A stretch of 64,000 nucleotides of DNA. It comes from Arenimonas maotaiensis (GTDB taxonomy: Bacteria; Pseudomonadota; Gammaproteobacteria; Xanthomonadales; Xanthomonadaceae). Made by a program: the position numbers and the translations under genes. Shown here piece after piece: positions 33,545-43,553 of this stretch; positions within the stretch are counted from its first letter, which is position 1, and the number at the start of each line of letters is the position of its first letter. The notes under the pieces are model-generated. The model made no database searches and was not told where the DNA came from. It saw nothing but the letters and a program-made list of their open reading frames with translations. Where the stretch lies: positions 62,001 to 126,000 of the forward strand of contig NZ_BMFO01000004.1 of assembly GCF_014638745.1 (NCBI RefSeq). Direction: 5' to 3'.

Positions 33545-34777
33545 TCAGACCTGCAGGTGCCGCAAGGCGCCCAGCGCCGCCAAACGGCCGCTGGCCATGC
33601 TGGCGGTCAGCAGATAGCCGCCGGTCGGCGCCTCCCAGTCCAACATTTCACCGGCGAAGAACAGACCCGGCCGCTCGCGCCACATCAGCGCGTCATCGAG
33701 TTGCGGCAAGCGCACGCCGCCGGCGCTGCTGATCGCCTCGGCGATGGGGCGCGGCCGCTCAAGCCGTAGCGGCAGGCGCTTCAGCAGATTCGCCAGCGCC
33801 GACGCATCGGTCGGCGGCTGACGGTCGGTCAGCTCGTGCAGCAACGCGGTCTTGACCGGCGGCAGGCTGAATTGCCGGCGCAGGAAATCGCTCAGGCTGC
33901 GGCCGTTGCGCGGCCGCGACAGGATATTCGCGATACGGGCCGGGTCGTGGTGGGGCAGCAGGTCGAGCTGCACGTTGCAGTGGCCGTCGCGCGCGATGTG
34001 TTCGCGGATCTCGGCGCTGCGCGCATACACCAGGCTGCCTTCGATGCCGTATTCGCTGATCACGCATTCGCCCTGCAGGCCGTCGCCGGCTTCGTCCGGC
34101 AGCCGGATGCGCAGCGGTTTCAGCGGCTGGCCGGCGAATTTGGCACGGAAGAAATCCGACCAGGCGTGCTCGAAGCCGCAGTTGGCCGGCTGTAGCGGAT
34201 CGATGGCCAGCCCTTGTGTGCCGAGCCAATCCTGCCAAGCGCCGTCGGAACCCAGTTGCGGCCAGCTGGCGCCGCCCATGGCGAAGATGACGGCATCGGC
34301 CGCTATCGTGGTGTCGCCGTCCGGGGTGTGCAGCCGCAGCCGGCCGTCGCCATCGAATCCTCGGCACTCGTACCGCACATGGAACTGCACGCCGAGTTCG
34401 CGCAGGCGCTTGAGCCAGGCGCGCAGCAACGGCGCGGCTTTCATGTCGGTCGGGAACACGCGGCCGGAACTGCCGACGAAGGTGGCGATGCCCAGATCCT
34501 GTGCCCAGTCTCGAAGGGACTGGTTGTCGAACTCCGCCAGCCAGGCCGAGACCGCCGGGCTCTGCGCACGGAAACGGTTCCGGAAGGCCGGCAGCGGTTC
34601 GGCATGGGTCAGGTTCAGGCCGCCGCGGCCGGCGATGAGGAATTTGCGGCCGACCGAGGGTTTGCGCTCGTAGACATGTACTTCGGCGCCGTGTCCGGCC
34701 GCGGTCTGCGCCGCCATCAGGCCGGCGGGACCGCCGCCGATGATGGCGATTTTTTTCGGCGTGGCCTCGGCGCTCAT
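33545..34777 (-). CDS. BaiN/YhiN-family FAD-dependent oxidoreductase (HI0933-like)
   Basis: 410 residues. FAD-binding IAIIGGGPAGLMAA at 9-22, GRKFLIAGRGGLNLTH near 47 and a C-terminal GLFFAGEMLDWEAPTGGY that closes the FAD site, all characteristic of the HI0933/BaiN family. Physiological substrate unknown in most bacteria. Divergent from a Nudix gene. Confidence 0.9.
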   Translation of the reverse strand: MSAEATPKKIAIIGGGPAGLMAAQTAAGHGAEVHVYERKPSVGRKFLIAGRGGLNLTHAEPLPAFRNRFRAQSPAVSAWLAEFDNQSLRDWAQDLGIATFVGSSGRVFPTDMKAAPLLRAWLKRLRELGVQFHVRYECRGFDGDGRLRLHTPDGDTTIAADAVIFAMGGASWPQLGSDGAWQDWLGTQGLAIDPLQPANCGFEHAWSDFFRAKFAGQPLKPLRIRLPDEAGDGLQGECVISEYGIEGSLVYARSAEIREHIARDGHCNVQLDLLPHHDPARIANILSRPRNGRSLSDFLRRQFSLPPVKTALLHELTDRQPPTDASALANLLKRLPLRLERPRPIAEAISSAGGVRLPQLDDALMWRERPGLFFAGEMLDWEAPTGGYLLTASMASGRLAALGALRHLQV

Positions 34778-34826
34778 GGCTATTCCAGCGATAATGGCAC
34801 TTCAGTTTAACCAAATCGGACCGCCC

Positions 34827-35315
34827 ATGCCGTATTGCCCGATCCTCGCCACGCTCGCGTACGTGCTGTCGCCCGACGGCAAGCAGGTGCTGCTGGTGCA
34901 CCGCAACGCCCGCGCGCACGACGAACACCTCGGCAAGTACAACGGGCTCGGCGGCAAGGTCGAGGCCGACGAGGACGTACTGGCCAGCATCCGCCGCGAG
35001 GTGATGGAGGAGGCCGGCATCCACTGCGAGAAACTCAGCCTGCGCGGCACCATCTCCTGGCCGTTCTTCGGCCGCAACGGCGAACACTGGTACGGCCTGA
35101 TCTTCCTGGTCGAGTCGTTCACCGGCACGCCCTACACGCAGAACGCCGAGGGCGACCTGTGCTGGGTCGATGTCGAGCGGATCATGGAACTGCCGATGTG
35201 GGACGGCGACCGCCATTTCCTGCCGCTGGTGTTCGACGGCGACCCGCGGCCGTTCCATGGCGTGATGCCGTATGAAAACGGCGAAATGAAGTCCTGGAGC
35301 TACTCCAGGGTCTGA
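34827..35315 (+). CDS. Nudix hydrolase, 8-oxo-dGTP diphosphatase-like (MutT/MTH1 type)
   Basis: 162 residues with a complete Nudix box (GX5EX7REVXEEXG; GGKVEADEDVLASIRREVMEEAG split over residues about 51-73). The length, LGKYNGLGGKVE and the WFDGDRHFLP-like end (MWDGDRHFLPLVF) resemble MTH1-like 8-oxo-purine diphosphatases. A GATAAT -10 lies at 34790-34795. An in-frame extension upstream is rejected because it overlaps the divergent gene and promoter. Confidence 0.88.
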   Translation: MPYCPILATLAYVLSPDGKQVLLVHRNARAHDEHLGKYNGLGGKVEADEDVLASIRREVMEEAGIHCEKLSLRGTISWPFFGRNGEHWYGLIFLVESFTGTPYTQNAEGDLCWVDVERIMELPMWDGDRHFLPLVFDGDPRPFHGVMPYENGEMKSWSYSRV

Positions 35316-35388
35316 TAAGTGCTTGATCGAAAATGCCGAAGCGGTGTCCGTCGCACGCATTCGGGGCGGCCGTTAACGGAAATTTAAG

Positions 35389-35394
35389 TATAAT
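35389..35394 (+). promoter_or_regulatory. -10 element of the TonB-dependent receptor gene
   Basis: A perfect TATAAT, 113 bp ahead of the ATG, gives a leader of about 107 nt, fairly long. An AGAGG ribosome site lies at 35498-35502. The 192-bp gap 35316-35507 holds this promoter and the leader; no small ORF or strong terminator was seen in it. Confidence 0.5.
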
Positions 35395-35507
35395 GGTCGA
35401 GCCCAGCGACCGATGCGTTTGCCCGAAGAAGGGTCTTCAGGCCAGGTAGTTTGTTTGTTTCCAAGAAAAAACCGACACGTTCCTTACATCACCCTTTAGA
35501 GGCTCCC

Positions 35508-37763
35508 ATGGCAACCCAACAACTCCGCAAGCACGTGCTTGCCGCGGCGGTTTCCGCCGCCGTTTTCGCCCCGATCGCCGCCGCGCAGGACGCGGTCGTG
35601 CTCGATAAAGTGCAGGTCACCGCCGACCGCCGCGTGGAAAATTTGCAGGACGTCCCGGTCTCGGTCAGCACCCTCAGCGGCGAGAACCTCGACGTGCTGG
35701 CCTCCGGCGGCGCCGACGTGCGCTTCCTGTCCAACCGCGCCCCGAGCCTGAACATCGAATCCTCGTTCGGCCGCGCCTTCCCGCGCTTCTACATCCGCGG
35801 CTACGGCAACACCGACTTTCGCCTGAACACCTCGCAGCCGGTGTCGCTGGTGTACGACGACGTGGTGCAGGAAAACCCGATCCTGAAAGGCTTCCCGGTG
35901 TTCGACGTCGAGCAGGTCGAGCTGCTGCGCGGTCCGCAGGGCACCCTGTTCGGCCGCAACTCGCCGGCCGGCGTGGTCAAGTTCAACTCGGTCAAGCCGG
36001 GTGAGGACGTGACCGGTTACGGCAAGGTCTCGGTCGCCTCCTACGGCGGCATCAACGCCGAAGGCGCCATCGGCGGCGGCCTGGGCGAGGGCTGGTCGAC
36101 CCGTCTGTCCGGCCTGTACCAGCACCGCGACAACTTCGTCGACAACACCTACACCGGCGAAGACAACGCCTACGAGGGCTACACCGAATTCGCCGCCCGC
36201 GCCCAGCTGGGATACGCCAGCGACGGCTTCGATGCGCTGTTCAACGTGCACGCGCGCGACCTGGACGGCACCGCCCGCCTGTTCCGCGCCAACATGATCC
36301 AGCCCGGCACCAACAAGCCGGTCGCCGGCTTCGACCGCGACAAGATCGCCATCGACGGCCAGAACTCGCAGGACCTGTCGCAGTTCGGCGCCAACGCCCG
36401 CCTGCGCTGGCGCTTCGACGGCTTCGACCTGCACTCGATCACCGGCTACGAGTCGGTCGAGACCTACAGCCGCGGCGACGTCGACGGCGGCTACGGCGCC
36501 TCGTTCCTGCCGGTGTCCGGCCCGGGCCTGATTCCGTTCGCCTCGGAAACCGCCGACGGCATCCCCGAGCATTCGCAGTGGACCCAGGAGTTCCGCATCG
36601 AGTCCAACTCGGATAAGGCCCTGAACTGGCAGGCCGGCGTGTTCCTGTTCAGCGAAGACTACCAAGTCGAGAGCTTCAGCTACGATTCGACCTTCGGCGG
36701 CGCCCAGGACGGTTACCAGCGCATCCGCCAGACCAACGACTCATGGGCCGTGTTCGGCGCCACCACCTGGGACGTCAGCGACGCGTTCGAACTGCGCGCC
36801 GGCGTGCGTTACACGGTGGACAAGAAAGAACTGACCGTGCTGGATTACTGGAACACCGGTTTCGTGCCGTGCGTGCTGGACGGCAAGTGCACCCTGTCGC
36901 AGCTGGCGGCCCTGGAGCCGGACGGCGATCTGTCGGCCTCCCCGGAAGACAAGAAGGTCAGCTGGGACCTGTCGGGCACCTGGACGCTCAGCGACGACGT
37001 GAACCTGTACGCCCGCGTCGCCACCGGTTACCGCGGCAGCAGCATCCAGAGCGCCGGCGCGTTCAACGCCAAGTCGGTGGCCTCGCCGGAAACCTCGACC
37101 TCGGCCGAGTTCGGCGTCAAGGCCGACTTCTGGGACGGCCGCGCGCGCCTGAACGCCAGCGTGTTCTACTATGAAGTGAAGGACCAGCAGCTGACCGCGG
37201 TCGGCGGCTCGAACAACGCCAATATCCTGCTGAACGCCGAAAAATCGACCGGCCAGGGCTTCGAGCTCGACTTCCAGGCCTACCTGACCGACAACCTGCT
37301 GGTCACCCTCGGCACCGGCTACAACGACACCGAGATCCAGGACAAGAACCTGGCGGTGTCGGTGTGTGCGCAGTGCGACGTCACCGATCCGCTGGACGGC
37401 AACGGCAAGGCCCTGATCGACGGCAACCCGCTGCCGCAGGCGCCGAAATGGACGCACAGCCTGACCGCGCGCTGGAGCATGCCGGCCGGCGACGGCGCCG
37501 AGTTCTTCGTGTTCACCGACTGGGTGTACCGCAGCGAGCTGAACTTCTTCCTGTACGAGTCGGTCGAGTTCACCGGCGCCTCGATGCTGGAAGGCGGCCT
37601 GCGCGTGGGTTACAGCTGGAACGACGGCAGCCGCGAGCTGGCCGTGTACGGCCGCAACATCACCGACGAGCTGGCCATCCTGTCGGGCATCGACTTCAAC
37701 AACCTGACCGGCATGGTGAACGAGCCGCGCACGGTCGGCGTGGAGTTCAAAGCCGGCTTCTAA
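35508..37763 (+). CDS. TonB-dependent outer-membrane receptor
   Basis: 751 residues. Signal peptide (about 1-27, PIAAAQ), a TonB-box-like VVLDKVQVTA segment, plug domain (VENLQDVPVSVSTLSGENL, VELLRGPQGTLFGRNSPAG), then a 22-strand beta-barrel ending in the terminal Phe (GVEFKAGF). Ligand unknown; the plug sequence belongs to the broad sideophore/vitamin-like group typical of Xanthomonadaceae. Two Cys pairs (CVLDGKC, CAQC) lie in predicted extracellular loops. Followed by a strong terminator. Confidence 0.92.
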   Translation: MATQQLRKHVLAAAVSAAVFAPIAAAQDAVVLDKVQVTADRRVENLQDVPVSVSTLSGENLDVLASGGADVRFLSNRAPSLNIESSFGRAFPRFYIRGYGNTDFRLNTSQPVSLVYDDVVQENPILKGFPVFDVEQVELLRGPQGTLFGRNSPAGVVKFNSVKPGEDVTGYGKVSVASYGGINAEGAIGGGLGEGWSTRLSGLYQHRDNFVDNTYTGEDNAYEGYTEFAARAQLGYASDGFDALFNVHARDLDGTARLFRANMIQPGTNKPVAGFDRDKIAIDGQNSQDLSQFGANARLRWRFDGFDLHSITGYESVETYSRGDVDGGYGASFLPVSGPGLIPFASETADGIPEHSQWTQEFRIESNSDKALNWQAGVFLFSEDYQVESFSYDSTFGGAQDGYQRIRQTNDSWAVFGATTWDVSDAFELRAGVRYTVDKKELTVLDYWNTGFVPCVLDGKCTLSQLAALEPDGDLSASPEDKKVSWDLSGTWTLSDDVNLYARVATGYRGSSIQSAGAFNAKSVASPETSTSAEFGVKADFWDGRARLNASVFYYEVKDQQLTAVGGSNNANILLNAEKSTGQGFELDFQAYLTDNLLVTLGTGYNDTEIQDKNLAVSVCAQCDVTDPLDGNGKALIDGNPLPQAPKWTHSLTARWSMPAGDGAEFFVFTDWVYRSELNFFLYESVEFTGASMLEGGLRVGYSWNDGSRELAVYGRNITDELAILSGIDFNNLTGMVNEPRTVGVEFKAGF

Positions 37764-37785
37764 GCGGTGATCATCGCGTGAAAAT

Positions 37786-37818
37786 CGGAAAGGGCCGGGA
37801 AACCGGCCCTTTTCTTTT
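37786..37818 (+). terminator. rho-independent terminator after the TonB-dependent receptor
   Basis: 10-bp stem (37789-37798 with 37803-37812), GAAA loop, then a T-rich tail. Begins 23 bp after the stop codon. Confidence 0.85.
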
Positions 37819-37855
37819 GCGTTATGCTGAGCGATATTCCAACAGGATTGCCGCC

Positions 37856-38341
37856 ATGACCGACGCCTTCGATTTCTCCGCCCTCGACCTCGACGGCCAA
37901 CCGCAGGATTTCAGCGCGTACCGCGGCCAGGTGCTGCTGGTGGTCAACACCGCGTCCAAATGCGGCTTCACCCCGCAGTACGCCGGGTTGGAGGCGCTTT
38001 GGCGCAAATACCGGGCGCAGGGTTTCGCGGTGCTGGGATTCCCCTGCGACCAATTCGGCCACCAGGAGCCGGGCGACGCCGAGGAAATCCGCAATTTCTG
38101 CTCGCTGAGCTACGACGTCAGCTTCCCGATGTTCGCCAAGGTCGAGGTCAACGGCGCCGGTGCGCATCCGCTGTTCCAGTGGCTGAAGAAGGAGAAGACC
38201 GGTCTGCTCGGCATCGGCGCCATCAAATGGAACTTCACCAAGTTCCTGATCGGCCGCGACGGCGCGGTGCTGAAGCGCTATGCGCCGACCGACAAGCCGG
38301 AAGACATCGACGCCGACATCGCGGCGGCGCTCAAGGCTTAA
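37856..38341 (+). CDS. glutathione peroxidase (thiol peroxidase family)
   Basis: 161 residues, monomeric BtuE-type glutathione peroxidase with Cys36 in NTASKCGFTPQY replacing selenocysteine, the GFPCDQFGHQEPG block, and IKWNFTKFLI with the catalytic Trp and Asn. Reduces hydroperoxides, probably with thioredoxin. An AGGA ribosome site is 9 bases before the ATG. Its stop overlaps convergent hflD by 4 bp. Confidence 0.92.
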   Translation: MTDAFDFSALDLDGQPQDFSAYRGQVLLVVNTASKCGFTPQYAGLEALWRKYRAQGFAVLGFPCDQFGHQEPGDAEEIRNFCSLSYDVSFPMFAKVEVNGAGAHPLFQWLKKEKTGLLGIGAIKWNFTKFLIGRDGAVLKRYAPTDKPEDIDADIAAALKA

Positions 38342-38952
38342 GCCAAACCCTGCAGTTCGCGCGTGGCCTGCAGCATCTTGCCGCGCGACAGGAAGAAATC
38401 CCAGTAGGTGCCGCCGCTCTGGCGCCAGAGCACGGCCGCGCGCAGGGCGGCCAGCAGCGCTGCGCGCACTTCGGCTACCACCTGCGCCTGCGCCAGATAG
38501 ACCGGATTGCCCTGCACCATGATCTTCGGCCCCAGCGGGCTGACCGTTTCGGCGTACAGCCTGCCGAGTGCGGCCAAGGTGTCCGGGTGGGTCACCGGCC
38601 TATCGTTGCCGGCCGATTCATCGCGGATAGTCTGCAGCCGCTCGTGTACCTCGGCCATCGCGGCCGGCCGACGCTGGAACTGGCGCTCCAGATGCAGCAG
38701 GTTGAGCGCGATGCGGGTGAGCGCGTTGTCGCGTCCACCCTCGCCGAGCAGCTGGGCGCTCAGGCGCTTCAGCCCGGGTTTGAGTTGGTGCCGGTTGCCG
38801 TACACGCTTTCGGCGTCGGCGGCATCGAAAGCGAACAGGCTGTTGATGCAGGTCGCCAGCGGGTCGGTCTGGGCCTGGCCCTGGTTGGCCATCAGCTGGA
38901 CCTGTTCGACCGCCTGCAGCAGGGCGGCGAGGGCGATGATGCGGTCTTTCAT
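38338..38952 (-). CDS. hflD: HflD, lysogenization regulator homologue
   Basis: 204 residues, all-helical HflD family ([20 protein letters not shown] at the start, [12 protein letters not shown] near the end). In E. coli it binds phage lambda CII. It follows mnmA with 4-bp overlap, the conserved mnmA-hflD order in gammaproteobacteria. Confidence 0.9.
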   Translation of the reverse strand: MKDRIIALAALLQAVEQVQLMANQGQAQTDPLATCINSLFAFDAADAESVYGNRHQLKPGLKRLSAQLLGEGGRDNALTRIALNLLHLERQFQRRPAAMAEVHERLQTIRDESAGNDRPVTHPDTLAALGRLYAETVSPLGPKIMVQGNPVYLAQAQVVAEVRAALLAALRAAVLWRQSGGTYWDFFLSRGKMLQATRELQGLA

Positions 38953-40073
38953 GGCAGTTCACCGTGTCGTAAGCGGGTTTCGAACGGGGCGTCGGTTTCG
39001 GCGATCACCGCGCCGCCCAGGCAGACGTCGCCTTGGTATAACACCAGCGACTGCCCGGGCGTGACCGCCCGCTGCGGCGCGTCAAACACCACATCGAGCG
39101 TGCCGTCGGCCAGCACCTGCACCGTGCAGTCGACGTCCTGTTGGCGGTAGCGGGTCTTGGCGGTGCAGCGGAATTCGTCGGCCGGCGCCGCGCCGGAAAT
39201 CCAGTGCGCGGCTTCGCTGCGCAGACGGCGCGAGTGCAGCCATTCCGAGTCGATGCCCTGATCGACGTACAGCACGTTGCGCGCGATGTCCTTGCCGACC
39301 ACGAACCAGGGCGCCGCCGGTCGGCCGCGCACGCCGCCGATCTGCAGGCCCTCGCGCTGGCCGAGCGTGTAATAGAACACGCCGGCGTGTCGGCCGAGGT
39401 CCTGGCCGTCGACGCTGCGGATCACGCCGGGCTGGGCCGGGATGTATTGCGACAGGAAGTCGCGGAAATCGCGTTCGCCGATGAAGCAGATGCCGGTGGA
39501 GTCTTTCTTGCGCGCGGTGCCGAGGCCGGCGGCCAGCGCCAGCTCGCGCACCTGCGCTTTGGGCAGATGGCCGATCGGGAACAGAGTGGCGGCCAGCTGC
39601 GCTTGGCCGAGCTGGTGCAGGAAGTAGGTCTGGTCCTTGCCGGCGTCCGCCCCGCGCACGAGTTCGAACAGGCCATCGCGTTCGCGCACCTGCGCGTAGT
39701 GGCCGGTCGCGATCTTCTCGGCGCCGAGCGCACGGGCTTCGTCCAGAAAGGTCTTGAACTTGATTTCGCGGTTGCACAGCACGTCCGGATTCGGCGTGCG
39801 GCCGGCGCGGTATTCGGCCAGGAAATGCGCGAACACCTCCGACCAGTAGGTTTTGGCGAAATTGCGCGAATAGAACGGGATGCCGAGCTTGCCGCAGACG
39901 GCGAGGGCGTCCTTGCGGTCCTCCTCGGCCCGGCATTCGCCGTTGTCGTCCTCGTCCCAGTTCTGCATGAACAGGCCGGAGACCTCGTAGCCTGCCTGCT
40001 TCAGCAGCAGGGCGCTGACCGAGGAGTCGACGCCACCGGATACGCCGAGCATCACCTTCATGGCCGCGCTCAC
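38949..40073 (-). CDS. mnmA: tRNA-specific 2-thiouridylase
   Basis: 374 residues. PP-loop SGGVDSS near residue 12, catalytic Cys in [12 protein letters not shown] and the second Cys in [12 protein letters not shown], followed by the central and beta-barrel domains. Thiolates U34 of tRNA Lys, Glu and Gln. It overlaps the upstream Nudix gene by 4 bp and hflD by 4 bp. Confidence 0.95.
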   Translation of the reverse strand: MSAAMKVMLGVSGGVDSSVSALLLKQAGYEVSGLFMQNWDEDDNGECRAEEDRKDALAVCGKLGIPFYSRNFAKTYWSEVFAHFLAEYRAGRTPNPDVLCNREIKFKTFLDEARALGAEKIATGHYAQVRERDGLFELVRGADAGKDQTYFLHQLGQAQLAATLFPIGHLPKAQVRELALAAGLGTARKKDSTGICFIGERDFRDFLSQYIPAQPGVIRSVDGQDLGRHAGVFYYTLGQREGLQIGGVRGRPAAPWFVVGKDIARNVLYVDQGIDSEWLHSRRLRSEAAHWISGAAPADEFRCTAKTRYRQQDVDCTVQVLADGTLDVVFDAPQRAVTPGQSLVLYQGDVCLGGAVIAETDAPFETRLRHGELP

Positions 40074-40531
40074 AGGCTCTGCAGGATCGACAGCGGATGC
40101 CGCCGGCCGTCGAGGTAATCGCGCACGGTGCGCCAGACCAGCGGGCTACGATGGCGTTCGGACAGCGCCTGGATGGCGTCCGGGCTCAGCCAGTGCGCGG
40201 CGATGATGCCTTCGTCCAGGCCGCGTTCGGGCACATGCGCCACCGGCGCCGCGGCGAACGCCATGCGCAGGTAGTGGCGGCCGCTCTCGGGCGCGGCCCA
40301 CTGGTAGGCGCCGATGAAGGCCTGCGGTTCGACCTGCCAACCGGTTTCCTCCAGTGTCTCGCGGATGGCGGCCTGCACGATCGATTCGTCCGGTTCCAGA
40401 TGGCCGGCCGGCTGGTTGAATACGGCGTTGCCGGCCACGCGCTCCTCGACCATCAACAACAGGCCATCGCGTTCGACCACGGTCGCCACGGTGACGTCGG
40501 GTTGCCAGAATTGTCCGGAACGGTAGCTCAT
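40070..40531 (-). CDS. nudJ: Nudix hydrolase, NudJ-type phosphatase
   Basis: 153 residues. Nudix box starting [20 protein letters not shown], preceded by NQPAG, the NudJ pattern; E. coli nudJ is likewise upstream of mnmA. Hydrolyses HMP-pyrophosphate and nucleoside di/triphosphates. First gene of nudJ-mnmA-hflD and divergent from clpS. Confidence 0.88.
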   Translation of the reverse strand: MSYRSGQFWQPDVTVATVVERDGLLLMVEERVAGNAVFNQPAGHLEPDESIVQAAIRETLEETGWQVEPQAFIGAYQWAAPESGRHYLRMAFAAAPVAHVPERGLDEGIIAAHWLSPDAIQALSERHRSPLVWRTVRDYLDGRRHPLSILQSL

Positions 40532-40571
40532 GCGCGGGATATGGGGTCGGGATGCCGGCTCGGCAATGCCG

Positions 40572-40577
40572 TATTAT
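40572..40577 (+). promoter_or_regulatory. -10-like element before clpS
   Basis: TATTAT in the 98-bp divergent nudJ-clpS region, 52 bp ahead of the clpS ATG; no clear -35. Confidence 0.3.
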
Positions 40578-40629
40578 CGCCGATTTGCCGGCCCTTGTAT
40601 TTTGCCCGGGCATGCCCTATTTATAGCCG

Positions 40630-40959
40630 ATGAGCGAAAGAAAGGACATCGAGCGCCGCGGCGGCACGGGCATCGTGCTGGAACCGGCGCGCGCCGAAAC
40701 CGCGCCGCCCGGGCGCTTCCAGGTATTGCTGCTGAACGACGACTTCACCCCGATGGATTTCGTGGTGCATGTGCTGCAGGCGTTCTTCGCGATGAACCAG
40801 GAGAAGGCGACCCAGGTCATGCTGCAGATCCACACCCGCGGCCGTGCCGTCGCCGGCGTGTACTCGCGCGAGGTCGCTGAATCCAAAGTAAACCAGGTCA
40901 ATGAATTTTCACGTCGGAACCACCATCCTCTGTTAAGTATTATGGAACCGCTGCAGTAA
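40630..40959 (+). CDS. clpS: ATP-dependent Clp protease adaptor ClpS
   Basis: 109 residues. Core LLNDDFTPMDFVVHVLQAFF forms the N-degron pocket, with the ClpA-contact HTRGRAVAGVY. It delivers proteins with N-terminal Leu, Phe, Tyr or Trp to ClpAP. 17 bp ahead of clpA. Confidence 0.95.
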   Translation: MSERKDIERRGGTGIVLEPARAETAPPGRFQVLLLNDDFTPMDFVVHVLQAFFAMNQEKATQVMLQIHTRGRAVAGVYSREVAESKVNQVNEFSRRNHHPLLSIMEPLQ

Positions 40960-40976
40960 AGGCGCAGGAGCCGAAC

Positions 40977-43253
40977 ATGTTCAGCAAGGAACTCGAAGTC
41001 TCGATCGGTCAGTGTTACAAGCAGGCGCGGGAATCGCGGCATGAATTCATGACCGTCGACCACCTGCTGTTGGCCCTGCTCGACAATGCCTCCGCCGCCG
41101 GCGTGCTGCGCGCCTGCGGCGCCGACCTCGACGCGCTGGGCGCCGGACTGCGCCAGGCCATCGAGGATAACGTCTCGGTGCTGCCGGAGGACGACGCCCG
41201 CGACACCCAGCCGACGCTGGGCTTCCAGCGCGTGCTGCAGCGCGCGGTCTACCACGTGCAGTCCTCAGGCAAGAAAGAGGTCAACGGCGCCAATGTGCTG
41301 GTGGCGATCTTCAGCGAGAAGGATTCGCATGCGGTGTACCTGATGCAGAAGCAGGACATCACCCGTCTGGACGTGGTCAATTACCTGTCGCATGGCGTCG
41401 CCCGCGGCAACGAGCCGCCCGAGGAGCCCGCGGAGGAAAACCGCGCCGTGGACGGCGAGGGCGAAAGCAAGGGCAACGCCCTGGCCGAGTACGCTGCCAA
41501 CCTCAACGAGCTGGCGCTCGAGGGCAAGATCGATCCGCTGATCGGTCGCGAGGAGGAGGTGGAGCGCACCATCCAGGTGCTGTGCCGCCGCCGCAAGAAC
41601 AACCCGCTGTACGTCGGCGATCCCGGCGTCGGCAAGACCGCCCTGGCCGAAGGCTTGGCTTGGCGCATCGTCGAAGGCCGCGTGCCGGAGGTGCTGCAGT
41701 CGGCGGTGATCTGGTCGCTCGACCTGGGCGCGCTGGTGGCCGGCACCAAATACCGCGGCGATTTCGAGAAGCGGCTGAAGGCGGTGCTGGCGCAGCTGAA
41801 GAAAGAGCCCGGCGCCATCCTGTTCATCGACGAAATCCACACCATCATCGGCGCTGGTTCGGCCTCCGGCGGCACCATGGACGCTTCCAACCTGATCAAG
41901 CCGGTGCTGCAGAACGGCGAGCTGCGCTGCATCGGTTCGACCACCTTCCAGGAATACCGCGGCGTGTTCGAGAAGGACCGCGCGCTGGCGCGCCGGTTCC
42001 AGAAAATCGACGTCACCGAGCCCTCGATGAGCGAGGCGGTGGCCATCCTCAACGGCCTGAAGTCGCGCTTCGAGTCGCACCATAACGTCAGCTATAACGC
42101 CGACGCCATCCAGGCCGCGGTCGACCTGTCGGTCAAGCACATCACCGACCGTCTGCTGCCGGACAAGGCCATCGACGTCATCGACGAGGCCGGCGCGCGC
42201 CAGCGCCTGCTGCCGGAGGATTCGCGCAAGTCGGTGATCGATATGGAGGAGATCGAGCTGATCGTGTCCAAGATGGCGCGCATTCCCGCCAAGCAGGTGT
42301 CGGCGTCCGACAAGGACGTGCTGCGCAACCTCGACCGCAACCTGAAGATGCTGATCTTCGGCCAGGATCCGGCCATCGAGACGCTGGTCGCCGCCATCAA
42401 GCTGGCACGCTCCGGTCTGGGGCATCCCGAACGCCCGATCGGCAGCTTCCTGTTCGCCGGTCCGACCGGCGTCGGCAAGACCGAAGTCACCCGACAGCTG
42501 GCCATGCAGCTCGGCGTCGAGCTGGTGCGCTTCGACATGTCCGAGTACATGGAAGCCCATTCGGTCAGCCGCCTGGTCGGCGCGCCTCCGGGTTACGTCG
42601 GCTTCGACCAGGGCGGCCTGCTGACCGAGAAGATCGTCAAGACCCCGCATTGCGTGCTGCTGCTCGACGAGATCGAGAAGGCGCATCCGGACGTGTACAA
42701 CATCCTGTTGCAGATCATGGACCGCGGCGTGCTGACCGACACCAACGGCCGCGAGGCCAACTTCAAGAACGTGGTGATCGTGCTGACCACCAATGCCGGC
42801 GCCCAGGTGGCGGCCCGCCGCTCGATGGGTTTCGTCGAGCAGAACCATACCACCGACGCCATGGAGGCGATCCGCAAGCAGTTCACGCCGGAGTTCCGCA
42901 ACCGGCTCGACGCCATCGTGCAGTTCCAGGCGCTTGCGCCGGACCACATCCTGCGCGTGGTCGACAAGTTCCTGATCGAGCTGGAGGCGCTGCTGCACGA
43001 GAAGCGCGTGGTGTTGAGCGTGACGCCGGAAGCGCGCCAGTGGCTGGCCGAGAACGGTTTCGACGCCGCCATGGGCGCGCGTCCGATGGCGCGGCTGATC
43101 CAGGACCGCATCAAGCGGCCGCTGGCGGACGAACTGCTGTTCGGCGCGTTGGTCAACGGCGGCCGTGCCACGGTCGCGGTGAGCGGGAACGAATTGGTGG
43201 TGAGCGCCTTGCCGGAAGCCGAGCGCCTGCTGGCGGCGCCGGTCGAGCCGTGA
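40977..43253 (+). CDS. clpA: ATP-dependent Clp protease ATP-binding subunit ClpA
   Basis: 758 residues: Clp N domain (about 1-140), first AAA+ module with Walker A GDPGVGKT, second AAA+ module with GPTGVGKT, and MGF at the position of the ClpP-docking IGL loop. Unfolds ClpS-delivered N-degron substrates for ClpP, whose gene is not in the window. The stop is directly adjacent to the convergent infA stop. Confidence 0.95.
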   Translation: MFSKELEVSIGQCYKQARESRHEFMTVDHLLLALLDNASAAGVLRACGADLDALGAGLRQAIEDNVSVLPEDDARDTQPTLGFQRVLQRAVYHVQSSGKKEVNGANVLVAIFSEKDSHAVYLMQKQDITRLDVVNYLSHGVARGNEPPEEPAEENRAVDGEGESKGNALAEYAANLNELALEGKIDPLIGREEEVERTIQVLCRRRKNNPLYVGDPGVGKTALAEGLAWRIVEGRVPEVLQSAVIWSLDLGALVAGTKYRGDFEKRLKAVLAQLKKEPGAILFIDEIHTIIGAGSASGGTMDASNLIKPVLQNGELRCIGSTTFQEYRGVFEKDRALARRFQKIDVTEPSMSEAVAILNGLKSRFESHHNVSYNADAIQAAVDLSVKHITDRLLPDKAIDVIDEAGARQRLLPEDSRKSVIDMEEIELIVSKMARIPAKQVSASDKDVLRNLDRNLKMLIFGQDPAIETLVAAIKLARSGLGHPERPIGSFLFAGPTGVGKTEVTRQLAMQLGVELVRFDMSEYMEAHSVSRLVGAPPGYVGFDQGGLLTEKIVKTPHCVLLLDEIEKAHPDVYNILLQIMDRGVLTDTNGREANFKNVVIVLTTNAGAQVAARRSMGFVEQNHTTDAMEAIRKQFTPEFRNRLDAIVQFQALAPDHILRVVDKFLIELEALLHEKRVVLSVTPEARQWLAENGFDAAMGARPMARLIQDRIKRPLADELLFGALVNGGRATVAVSGNELVVSALPEAERLLAAPVEP

Positions 43254-43472
43254 TTACTTGGCGCGGTAGGTGATGCGGCCCTTGGTCAGGTCGTAGGGCG
43301 TCATTTCGACCTTGACCTTGTCGCCGGTCAGGATCCGGATGTAGTTCTTGCGCATTCTGCCGGAAATGTGCGCCGTGATGACATGTCCGTTCTCGAGTTT
43401 GACGCGAAACATGGTGTTGGGCAGGGTTTCCAGTACGGTGCCGTCGAATTCAATGGAATCGTCTTTAGACAT
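43254..43472 (-). CDS. infA: translation initiation factor IF-1
   Basis: 72 residues, the standard IF-1 length, an OB fold with [19 protein letters not shown] and [14 protein letters not shown]. Binds the 30S A site. Back-to-back with clpA (no bases between stops). Confidence 0.96.
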   Translation of the reverse strand: MSKDDSIEFDGTVLETLPNTMFRVKLENGHVITAHISGRMRKNYIRILTGDKVKVEMTPYDLTKGRITYRAK

Positions 43473-43505
43473 TCAGAATGGGTGCTTGGGTTGAAATAAG
43501 GCGCT

Positions 43506-43534
43506 ATTTTGACAGGTTTGGCCGATAAGTGCAA
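43506..43534 (-). promoter_or_regulatory. sigma70-type promoter of infA
   Basis: On the minus strand TTGCAC (plus 43529-43534) and CAAAAT (plus 43506-43511) are 17 bp apart, giving a start near 43499 and a leader of about 27 nt. Confidence 0.5.
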
Positions 43535-43553
43535 AGCGCGGCCGGCCGGCGTC